The notes beneath the pieces are model-generated. The model ran no database searches, had not been told where the DNA came from, and saw nothing but the letters and a program-made list of their open reading frames with translations. This document shows positions 5,894-12,245 of a stretch of DNA of 12,245 nucleotides, one piece after another (within the stretch, counting starts at the first letter, position 1; each line of letters opens with the position of its first letter). Location: positions 1 to 12,245 of the forward strand of contig JAURHL010000044.1 in NCBI GenBank assembly GCA_030833305.1, in the 5' to 3' direction. The position numbers and the translations under genes are program-made. Source of the DNA: Acidimicrobiales bacterium. Its GTDB lineage: Bacteria; Actinomycetota; Acidimicrobiia; Acidimicrobiales; Ilumatobacteraceae.

Positions 5894-7144
5894 ATGAGTC
5901 AGTTCGTCGATGAGTGCCAGTTGAACGTGAAGGCCGGCGACGGCGGAGCCGGATGCGTGTCGTTCCGTCGCGAGGGACCCGTGGCGATGGGCGGCCCCAA
6001 TGGTGGAGATGGTGGGCGTGGTGGCGACATCTGGATGGTCGCGGACCGCAACGTGGCCTCGTTGCTCGCCTTCCGTGACCACCCGCACCGCATCGGTGGC
6101 AACGGTGTGCACGGAATGGGCAAGGACCAACACGGCAAGCGCGGAGAAACCCTCGAGGTGAAAGTGCCCGAGGGAACGGTCGTGCGCGACATGTACACCG
6201 GTGAGGTGCTGGCCGATCTCGTGGATCACGGCGACAAGTGGCTCGCGGCGCATGGCGGTCGGGGTGGTCGGGGCAACGCTCGCTTCCTCACCAACCGGCG
6301 TCGCGCACCGTCGTTCGCCGAACAGGGCGAGCACGGCGAGGAACGCTGGCTGAAGTTGGAACTGAAGCTGATGGCCGACGTGGCCCTGGTCGGATTCCCC
6401 AATGCCGGGAAGAGCACCTTGATCTCGGTCATCTCGGCAGCCAAGCCCAAGATCGCCGCCTACCCGTTCACCACCCTCGAGCCGAACCTCGGCGTGGTTC
6501 GACTCGACGGCAACACCGAGTTCGTGGTGGCCGACATCCCCGGCCTCATCGAGGGAGCCTCGGAGGGCAAGGGTCTGGGTCACCGATTCCTGCGTCACAT
6601 CGAGCGCGCGCGCGTCCTGTGCGTGCTGATCGACCTGGCGCCGGTCGACGACACCTCACCGTCGGAGCAACTGGAGATCCTGTTGCGCGAGTTGGAGTCG
6701 TACGACCCCTCGCTCTTGACGCGCCCGCGGGTGATCGTGGGAACGAAGACGGATTCGGCGACCGCGGAGATGATCGCCGCGTGGGACGGGATGATGATCT
6801 CGTCGGTGACCAATCAGGGAGTGCGCGAACTGGTCGGACGGTTGGCCAGTCTGGTGCACGATGCCCGACAGGAGCAGCCGGTCACCGAGGGGCGGGTCAT
6901 CTTGAAGCCCGAGTCCGACGGCGCCTGGGTCGAACGACTCGCCACCGGTGGCTTCCGGGTGCATGGTCGAAAGGCCGAGCGGGCCGTGCACCTCAACGAC
7001 GTGACGACGCCCGAGGCGATGACCTACATCGAGGAGCGCCTGAAGAAACTCGGGGTGCCACGTTTGTTGGCACGTGCGGGAGCACGCCAAGGCGACGTGG
7101 TCTGGATCGCCGACTTCTCGTTCGACTATTCACCCGACAACTGA
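5894..7144 (+). CDS. obg: Obg family GTPase (CgtA), ribosome-assembly GTPase
   Basis: A 416-residue GTPase that assists 50S maturation and links growth to stress signals. Three domains are visible: the glycine-rich Obg fold (about 1-158, e.g. KAGDGGAGCVSFRRE and the GGRGGRGNARF segment), the G domain, and a C-terminal OCT domain (...YIEERLKKLGVPRLLARAGARQGDVVWI) found in Actinobacteria and Firmicutes. G1 is GFPNAGKST (167-175), switch I contains PFTTLEPN, and G3 is DIPG (214-217). The G4 motif reads TKTD (284-287) instead of NKxD; TKxD is tolerated in Rac-type GTPases, so function is probably intact. The ATG at 5894 is supported by the conserved N-terminus and the upstream GAGGT. proB follows 26 bases after the stop. 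Confidence 0.97.
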   Translation: MSQFVDECQLNVKAGDGGAGCVSFRREGPVAMGGPNGGDGGRGGDIWMVADRNVASLLAFRDHPHRIGGNGVHGMGKDQHGKRGETLEVKVPEGTVVRDMYTGEVLADLVDHGDKWLAAHGGRGGRGNARFLTNRRRAPSFAEQGEHGEERWLKLELKLMADVALVGFPNAGKSTLISVISAAKPKIAAYPFTTLEPNLGVVRLDGNTEFVVADIPGLIEGASEGKGLGHRFLRHIERARVLCVLIDLAPVDDTSPSEQLEILLRELESYDPSLLTRPRVIVGTKTDSATAEMIAAWDGMMISSVTNQGVRELVGRLASLVHDARQEQPVTEGRVILKPESDGAWVERLATGGFRVHGRKAERAVHLNDVTTPEAMTYIEERLKKLGVPRLLARAGARQGDVVWIADFSFDYSPDN

Positions 7145-7163
7145 TCGGCCCAACCGGTACCGT
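7134..7163 (+). promoter_or_regulatory. Candidate leaderless promoter for proB
   Basis: TACCGT (7158-7163) is followed by 7 bases and the ATG at 7171, giving a predicted leader of one base. CCGACA (7134-7139), at an 18-base spacing and overlapping the end of obg, matches TTGACA at four of six positions. No Shine-Dalgarno sequence is present, which agrees with leaderless expression; co-transcription from obg is also possible. Confidence 0.45.
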
Positions 7164-7170
7164 CCTCGTC

Positions 7171-8274
7171 ATGCGCATCGTGGCCAAGATCGGAAGCTCG
7201 TCGCTCGCCGACGACCTCGGGGTCATCGACCGGGCCATCATCGCCGACGTCTGTCGCCAGATCGCCCGCCTGCGATCGCAGGGACACGAGGTGGTCCTGG
7301 TGACCTCGGGCGCCGTCTCGGCCGGGGTCTCGGCGCTGGGTCTCTCCGAACGACCGACCGACATGCGCACGTTGCAGGCTTTGGCGGCGGCGGGACAGAG
7401 TCGTTTGATGGAGGTGTACAACGCCGAGTTCGCCAGTCATTCGCTGGTGGCCGCGCAGGTGCTGCTGGTTCCCCACGACTTCATCGATCGGACCCAGTAC
7501 CTGCACGCCCGCAGCACACTCGAGCGATTGATCGAGTTGGGTTGTGTCCCGGTGGTGAACGAGAACGACGCCATCGCGAACGACGAAATTCGTTTCGGTG
7601 ACAACGACCACATCTCCGCTCTGCTGTCGCATCTTTTGCGTGCCGATCTGCTGATTCTGCTCACCGACACCGAGGGGCTCTACACGAACGACCCCCGCGT
7701 CGACTCATCGGCCACGCTCATCACCGATGTGCACGAGAGCGACCCTCTCATGAGCGTGTCGGCCGGGGCCACGGGGTCGAACAGAGGAAGCGGGGGAATG
7801 GCCTCCAAACTCTCGGCGGCGCGCATCGCTTCGTGGTCCGGTATCCGTGCCGTCATTGCTCGGGCCACCATCGTCGACGTGCTCGAGGTGGTCACGACTG
7901 CGGCGATTTCGGGAACTGCGGGTGTCGGCACCACCTTCCATGGTTCCGACCGGGCCCTGTCGGCCCGCCAGCTGTGGGTGGCTTTCGCCAGCGAGGTGCG
8001 CGGGGCCGTGACCATCGATGACGGGGCCGCGGGAGCGTTGCTCAAAGGGACGGTTTCGCTGTTGCCCGCCGGGGTGGTATCGGTTGAGGGTTCGTTCGAG
8101 CCCGGTGAGACCGTCGACATTCGCCGCACCGACGGCACGGTCCTGGCTCGCGGGCTCGCCATGATGTCGGCCGCGCAGGCTCGCACGGCGCAGGGTCGAC
8201 GAAGTTCCGACCTCGACGACGATTCTCCGACGGTCGTGGTTCATCGCGATGAACTGGTGCTATTGCCCCGTTGA
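7171..8274 (+). CDS. proB: Glutamate 5-kinase
   Basis: A 367-residue enzyme that phosphorylates L-glutamate with ATP to glutamyl 5-phosphate, the first and feedback-regulated step of proline synthesis in the cytoplasm. The amino-acid-kinase domain (about 1-240) shows KIGSSS (6-11), VTSGAVSAG (44-52), NENDAI (130-135), FGDND, LLTDTEGLYTNDP and the GSGGMASKLSAA loop. A C-terminal PUA domain (about 277-350, starting RGAVTIDDG) is present, as in full-length bacterial ProB. Start ATG 7171 begins the conserved MRIVAKIGSSS strand; the frame is open far upstream through obg, but that part is not ProB-like. The usual partner proA is not next to it: the downstream neighbour is murJ on the opposite strand, and the two genes overlap by 15 bases at their 3' ends. 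Confidence 0.96.
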   Translation: MRIVAKIGSSSLADDLGVIDRAIIADVCRQIARLRSQGHEVVLVTSGAVSAGVSALGLSERPTDMRTLQALAAAGQSRLMEVYNAEFASHSLVAAQVLLVPHDFIDRTQYLHARSTLERLIELGCVPVVNENDAIANDEIRFGDNDHISALLSHLLRADLLILLTDTEGLYTNDPRVDSSATLITDVHESDPLMSVSAGATGSNRGSGGMASKLSAARIASWSGIRAVIARATIVDVLEVVTTAAISGTAGVGTTFHGSDRALSARQLWVAFASEVRGAVTIDDGAAGALLKGTVSLLPAGVVSVEGSFEPGETVDIRRTDGTVLARGLAMMSAAQARTAQGRRSSDLDDDSPTVVVHRDELVLLPR

Positions 8275-9999
8275 CCCGGTGCGCAACGACCGCACTCGGT
8301 CGCGCAAAACACGGAGGTGTTCGATTTCGGGCGCGCGCAACACGGTGAGCGCACCGATGTAGGTGAGCACGCCGACCGCCGAACCCACCATCACCTTGAC
8401 GACGGCACCTCCGCCAGAGTTCGCCCCGATGGGACGAAGCACGACCCACATCACGATGCCCATGCTGGCGGCGGCGATCACCAAACGGGCCAATCCCAAG
8501 AGAACGTCGAGAGCCGAGAAACCGCGAACCTTCACCTTCAACACGTACAGGGCGGCGATGGCGGCCACGACGTAGGAAACCGAGAACGCGATGCCCAGTC
8601 CGAGCACGTCGTAGGCGGGGGACAATGCGAAGGCCAGGATGACGTTGAGAACGTTCTGGAAGCAGTTGATGACGAAAGGTGTGCGGGTGTCCTGGTGCGC
8701 GTAGAAGCCGCGAAGAGCGAACAAGTAAATGGAATACCCGACGAGACCGAGGGCGAGACCCGCCAGGGCCCGCGCGGTGGTGTCGGCGGCGGCGGCGTCG
8801 AACTCGCCGTGTTGCAACAGCAATCCGATGATGGGGCGAGCCAACACGAGGAACGCGAAAGCGGCCGGGAAGGTGAGCAATCCGACCAGACGAATGCCCA
8901 GGTTGGTGCGTTCGATGAACGCGGTCTTGTCACGTCGCGAAACCGCCCGGGCCATTTCGGGGATGAAGGTGGTGGCGATGCTCATCGCCAGTAGTCCGTG
9001 CGGGAAATAGAAGAAAGTCGAGGCCTTGGCGAAGGCGTCCTGGCCCCCCGAGCCCGGCTCGGCCAGGTTCTTCACCACGATGACGGTCAACTGGTTGGCC
9101 ATGACGTAGCCGAACGTCCAACCCGACAACGCGATCAGCCGTTTCACCGCCGGGTGTCGGGGTTGGAAGCGGAACCGCAGGTTCAGTCCGGCGCGATGTA
9201 TGGCGGGAAGAAGAACGAAGGCCTGTAGTGCGATGCCGCCGGTCGCCCCGAGTCCGAGCAACCAGCGGAACGAGGGGCTGTTGAGTACCTCGGCCAACGG
9301 GATTCAGTCGTCGGGGTGATGAAGCAGGATCGGCACGTAGAGCAACGTGCAGATGATGACGATGTTGGCCAGCACCGGTGACCAAGCCGCGGCGAAGAAG
9401 CGGCGTTGCGCGTTGAGCAACGAGCCGAGCAGCGCCGACACCCCGTAGAAGAAGATCTGCAACAAGAAGATTCGAGTAAGGGCCGTGCCGACGGTGCGGA
9501 ATTGGTCGACGTCGATGCCGTCGGCCGGATTGAGTGAGAAGACACGAAAGACCCACGGCGCGAAGAAGGTGGCGATGGCAGTGAGTGCCGCCAGCGCGAC
9601 GATGGCGGTGCCGACGACCGCCTCGGCGGACTCGCGGTCATCTTTCTCAAGCATCCGGCTGAACATGGGGACCAGCGCCGCCGAGAGCACGCCACCGAGA
9701 AGAAGCTCGTAGACGGCGTTGGGGGAGTTGTTCGCTCCGTCGTAGGCGTCGGCCAAGGCGGTTTGTCCGATCACGACTCCGAAGACGATCACCCGCAACA
9801 TGCCGGTGAAACGCGACAGGCCGGTGCCGAGGGCCACGATGGCGTTGCTGCGCAGAATGTGGCTCATTCCGTCGTGCTCGTCACGGCCAATGTCACGGTG
9901 CTCGTCACGCGTGACCAAGTCCCGACCAGTAGGTGTGGGTGCGTCATCGTCGGCAACGGGCACGACGATTTCGGTGTCTTCTGGCTCCGTGTCCCCCAC
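8260..9999 (-). pseudogene. murJ: Lipid II flippase MurJ, interrupted by an in-frame TGA
   Basis: MurJ (MviN) flips lipid II across the cytoplasmic membrane for peptidoglycan synthesis. The two parts lie in the same frame, separated only by TGA at 9306-9304: 231 residues before it and 347 after it. Together they give about 578 residues with 14 plausible membrane segments, normal for an actinobacterial MurJ with a short cytoplasmic N-terminal tail. Family marks are SRFTGMLR near the start of segment 1 (the arginines correspond to those essential in E. coli MurJ), SPNAVYELLLGGVLSAALVP, and FPHGLLAMSIATTFIPEMAR. The stop falls after segment 5, between ...LLHHPDD and IPLAEVLNSPSFRW, where nothing else seems lost. 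I chose the GTG at 9999, one base after a predicted leaderless transcription start; a longer form from 10110 would cross the moxR promoter and start codon. Because MurJ is normally essential, a sequencing or assembly error is a serious alternative to true inactivation. A re-start at TTG 9297 is possible but lacks a ribosome binding site. Confidence 0.85.
8280..8306 (+). terminator. Hairpin after proB, inside the murJ 3' end
   Basis: TGCG (8280-8283) pairs with CGCA (8303-8306), and CGACCG (8287-8292) with CGGTCG (8297-8302), leaving a CAA bulge and a CACT loop. It begins 6 bases after the proB stop. On the plus strand it is followed by A residues rather than U, so it is not a classical intrinsic terminator. 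It also encodes part of the MurJ C-terminus. Confidence 0.25.
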
Positions 10000-10006
10000 G
10001 GCTATC

Positions 10007-10012
10007 AGATTA
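10007..10012 (-). promoter_or_regulatory. Candidate -10 box of a leaderless murJ promoter
   Basis: On the minus strand TAATCT is followed by 7 bases and a GTG (9999-9997) in the murJ frame. The predicted transcription start is 10000, one base before the start codon. No convincing -35 hexamer is seen. Confidence 0.45.
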
Positions 10013-10051
10013 GGTCCCCAATCGCACCGGGAACCCGTTGTTGCGTGCTCC

Positions 10052-10070
10052 CGAACTGGTGACCGGTTCG
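10052..10070. promoter_or_regulatory. Operator-like palindrome between murJ and moxR
   Basis: CGAACTGG (10052-10059) and CCGGTTCG (10063-10070) are inverted repeats with one mismatch and a TGA spacer. The site overlaps the candidate moxR -35 box, a position suited to a repressor, and lies about 40 bases upstream of the murJ -10 box. Confidence 0.35.
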
Positions 10071-10086
10071 ACGAGGACAGTAGGGT
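10059..10086 (+). promoter_or_regulatory. Candidate leaderless promoter for the MoxR ATPase gene
   Basis: GTGACC (10059-10064) and TAGGGT (10081-10086) are spaced by 16 bases. Transcription is expected near 10093, one base before the ATG at 10094. This favours 10094 over the in-frame ATG at 10088, which would lie between the -10 box and the transcription start. Confidence 0.5.
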
Positions 10087-10093
10087 GATGCGA

Positions 10094-10963
10094 ATGGCTC
10101 CCCGTTTCACATCGGTTCAACAAGTTCGCGACGGTTTGCGTGATGTCAACTACCTCGCCGATGACGGCATCGCCGGGGTGGCGTTCCTCGCGGACCGACT
10201 CGCCAAGCCGATCCTGGTCGAGGGTCCGGCGGGAACCGGAAAGACCCAGTTGGCCAAGAGCATCGCCGACATGACCGGGGCCCGGTTGATCCGTCTGCAG
10301 TGCTACGAGGGTCTCGACGAGTCCAAGGCCCTCTACGAGTGGAACTACAAGAAGCAGCTCCTGCGGATCCAAGCCGACAAGAACAGCGACGGTTGGAGCG
10401 AGATCCACGACGACATCTTCAGTCGCGAGTTCCTCCTGACGCGTCCGCTGCTCGAGGCCATCAGCGCCCCCGACCCGGTGGTGTTGCTGATCGACGAGGT
10501 CGATCGCGTCGAAGTGGAGACCGAAGCGCTCCTGCTCGAGATCCTGTCGGAATACCAGGTGTCCATCCCCGAACTGGGAACCATCACGGCGACCCAGATC
10601 CCGATGGTGTTCCTGACGTCCAACAACACCCGCGAACTCTCCGAGGCCTTGAAGCGTCGTTGCCTGTACCTGCACGTCGACTACCCGTCGATGGAACGCG
10701 AAAAGGAGATCGTGCTCACCAAGGTCGAGGGCATCACCGAGAATCTGGCCGATCAGGTCGCTCGCATCGTGCGCAGCATCCGTCAGCTCGACCTCAAGAA
10801 GTCCCCGAGCGTCAGCGAGACCCTCGATTGGGCGCGCACCATCATGTTGTTGAACATCGAGACCATCGACGCTCAGGTCGCCAAGGACACCTTGCACGTT
10901 CTGCTGAAGTACCAGACGGACATCGCCAAGGCCGCCAAGGAACTGTCCGTCGACCTCGTCTGA
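10094..10963 (+). CDS. MoxR family AAA+ ATPase (CoxD-like)
   Basis: A 289-residue AAA+ ATPase, thought in this family to act as a chaperone that remodels or metal-loads partner complexes together with a VWA protein. Walker A is GPAGTGKT (44-51) and Walker B is LLIDEVD (131-137). Sensor 1 is in VFLTSNN, followed by the arginine-rich LKRRCLYLHVDYPS segment. The CYEGLDESKALYEWNYKKQLL stretch after Walker A is typical of the CoxD-like branch rather than of methanol dehydrogenase MoxR. The start ATG 10094 is favoured by the leaderless promoter layout; the in-frame ATG at 10088 is possible and adds two residues. The VWA gene follows after a 16-base gap, so the two are almost certainly co-transcribed. 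The gene is divergent from murJ. Family call is firm; the client complex is unknown. Confidence 0.93.
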   Translation: MAPRFTSVQQVRDGLRDVNYLADDGIAGVAFLADRLAKPILVEGPAGTGKTQLAKSIADMTGARLIRLQCYEGLDESKALYEWNYKKQLLRIQADKNSDGWSEIHDDIFSREFLLTRPLLEAISAPDPVVLLIDEVDRVEVETEALLLEILSEYQVSIPELGTITATQIPMVFLTSNNTRELSEALKRRCLYLHVDYPSMEREKEIVLTKVEGITENLADQVARIVRSIRQLDLKKSPSVSETLDWARTIMLLNIETIDAQVAKDTLHVLLKYQTDIAKAAKELSVDLV

Positions 10964-10979
10964 GGCCAGGACCGCCACC

Positions 10980-12245
10980 GTGCTCGACCTTCTCGCCGGC
11001 TTCGTCACCGAGCTCCGCAATGCCGGGCTCCCGGTGTCGTTGACCGAGAACCTCGACGCCATGGAGGCGGTGCAACACATCCCGATCGAGGACCGTGACG
11101 CGTTCAAGTACGCGTTGGGGGCGACGTTGGTGAAGAACAGTTCGCACTGGCGCTCGTTCGAAACCGTCTTCGAGGTTTATTTCTCGATGCGGGGTCCGGA
11201 GTACAAGTTGGTCGAGGGGTCCGAGGACGAACTCGAGCAGATGTGGCGCGAGATGCAGGAGCAGATGAAAGAGGGCGACGGCCGGGGCTCCTCGGGCGGC
11301 ATGGACGCCCTCACGCCCGAAGAAATCGCCCAGATGTTGATGCAGGCCCTCCTGAACGGTGACCAGGCCCTCATGCGCGCCTTGGCCAAGCAGTCCGTCC
11401 AACGTTTCGCCGGAATGGAGCCCGGACGTCCGGTGGGCGGAACCTATTACCTGTACCGAACCCTGCGGAACCTCGACCTCGAGGGCATGCTGCAGAAGTT
11501 GATGGATGCCAGCCGTCAGGAGGTCGGGGGCGAACTCACGGCGCTCGAAGAGCGTCTCGAGAAGGACGAGTACGAAAGTCGCATCGAGCAGTTCAAGAAG
11601 GAGATCGAGGCCGAGATTCGTCGACGATTGGTCGCCGACCGTGGCGCGGAGGCCATGGCCAAGACGTTGCGCAAGCCGTTGCCGGAAGACGTCGAGTTCA
11701 TGCATGCCAGCCGTGACGAGATGCAGGCCCTGAAAAAGTCCTTGTATCCGCTCACCCGGAAGTTGGCCGCCCGCTTGGCCCGCAAGCGCCGACACGGCCG
11801 CAAGGGCCCGCTCGACTTCCGCAACACCGTGAGGCACTCCTTGTCCTACGGAGGCACCCCGGCCGAACCGAAGTTCAAGTACCCCCGGCCGGCCAAGCCC
11901 GAGTTGATGGTCGTGGCCGACATTTCGGGCAGTGTCGCGGCCTTCGCCCGGTTCACGTTGATGTTGGTGTACGCGATCCAGAACCAATTCTCCAAGGTGC
12001 GCTCGTTCGTCTTCATCGACGGCATCGACGAAGTGACGGATTTCTTCAAGGGCACCGAGGACATCAGCGAAGCCATCCATCGGGTCAACACCGAAGCCGA
12101 CGTGGTGTGGGTCGACGGGCACAGCGATTACGGTCACGCCTTCGAGGTGTTCTGGGAGAAATACGGCAAGGACGTCGGTCCCAAGACCACGGTTCTCTTC
12201 CTGGGTGACGCGCGCAACAACTATCACGCGTCGCAAGCGTGGGTC
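10980..12245 (+). CDS. CoxE-like von Willebrand factor A domain protein, 3' truncated by the window
   Basis: The frame is open from the GTG at 10980 to the window end (422 codons, no stop), so the C-terminus is missing. CAGGA just upstream, about 8 bases before the GTG, serves as ribosome binding site, and the MoxR ATPase gene ends 16 bases before it. The N-terminal two-thirds is helical and highly charged, with probable coiled-coil stretches (e.g. ALEERLEKDEYESRIEQFKKE) and a basic RKLAARLARKRRHGRKG patch. The VWA domain then shows the MIDAS motif DISGS (314-318), the DGHSDYG loop (379-385) and the CoxE hallmark GDARNN (409-414). CoxE-type proteins pair with a MoxR ATPase; CoxD/CoxE help mature the Mo/Cu site of CO dehydrogenase, but no cox structural genes are visible here. 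No signal peptide or membrane segment is seen, so it is probably cytoplasmic. Confidence 0.92.
   Translation, partial: MLDLLAGFVTELRNAGLPVSLTENLDAMEAVQHIPIEDRDAFKYALGATLVKNSSHWRSFETVFEVYFSMRGPEYKLVEGSEDELEQMWREMQEQMKEGDGRGSSGGMDALTPEEIAQMLMQALLNGDQALMRALAKQSVQRFAGMEPGRPVGGTYYLYRTLRNLDLEGMLQKLMDASRQEVGGELTALEERLEKDEYESRIEQFKKEIEAEIRRRLVADRGAEAMAKTLRKPLPEDVEFMHASRDEMQALKKSLYPLTRKLAARLARKRRHGRKGPLDFRNTVRHSLSYGGTPAEPKFKYPRPAKPELMVVADISGSVAAFARFTLMLVYAIQNQFSKVRSFVFIDGIDEVTDFFKGTEDISEAIHRVNTEADVVWVDGHSDYGHAFEVFWEKYGKDVGPKTTVLFLGDARNNYHASQAWV

Noticed and set aside
5797..5895. N-terminal extension of dgt up to the ATG at 5895
   Set aside because: It overlaps the obg start, crosses the palindrome and the obg promoter, and has no family-like sequence; the leaderless GTG at 5796 fits better, although proteomics could overturn this.
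9304..9306. Selenocysteine or programmed read-through at the murJ TGA
   Set aside because: MurJ has no selenocysteine tradition, I see no SECIS-like hairpin after the codon, and the following base context is not a known read-through signal.
10000..10110. N-terminal extension of murJ up to the ATG at 10110
   Set aside because: It would overlap the moxR start and promoter, and the extra residues resemble no MurJ tail.
10842..12236. 464-residue open frame on the minus strand opposite the VWA gene
   Set aside because: It is the antisense shadow of a clear VWA/MIDAS coding frame; its product is rich in Leu, Gly, His and Val without any family motif.
1..12245. CRISPR arrays, insertion sequences, tRNA or rRNA genes, prophage genes
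   Set aside because: No spaced repeats, transposase frames, cloverleaf or rRNA-like stretches were seen; the window is almost fully occupied by housekeeping coding sequence.

Overview
The window reads as a high-GC chromosomal stretch from an actinobacterium. The order radical SAM protein / DUF2344 partner / RNase E-G / rplU / rpmA / obg / proB is a familiar actinobacterial core cluster. The leucine codons (many TTG, almost no TTA), the RNase E with its disordered extension at the N-terminus, and the many TANNNT boxes placed just upstream of start codons fit Actinomycetota. Acidimicrobiia is my best guess from the look of the proteins, but that is inference. There are no rRNA, tRNA, mobile-element or CRISPR signals, and no gene-free stretch reaches 300 bases.

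Layout. Positions 1-2024 hold the 3' part of a B12-binding-type radical SAM gene, overlapping by 4 bases a DUF2344 (TIGR03936-like) gene. Positions 2040-4010 encode an RNase E/G whose N-terminal extension carries basic patches and an acidic His/Asp repeat. rplU (4076-4387) and rpmA (4391-4645) follow. A dGTPase-like HD hydrolase gene (dgt) lies on the opposite strand (4660-5796), head to head with obg (5894-7144), so it splits the usual rpmA-obg pair. proB (7171-8274) follows obg and meets murJ tail to tail, overlapping by 15 bases. murJ (9999-8260, minus strand) is interrupted by one in-frame TGA. Divergent from murJ, a MoxR-family AAA+ ATPase (10094-10963) and a CoxE-like VWA protein (10980 to the window end, incomplete) form a two-gene unit.

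How the genes relate. The left half is RNA and ribosome biology: RNase E/G, L21, L27 and the ribosome-assembly GTPase Obg. The middle adds nucleotide-pool control (dgt) and proline synthesis (proB). The right side is cell-wall precursor export (murJ) and a MoxR/VWA chaperone-like pair. The two divergent intergenic regions (dgt/obg and murJ/moxR) each contain operator-like palindromes and candidate leaderless promoters.

I found no convincing undescribed multi-gene system. The points most worth checking are the interrupted murJ, the operator-like repeats between dgt and obg, the set of TANNNT boxes 6-7 bases before start codons, and the unusual RNase E N-terminus.
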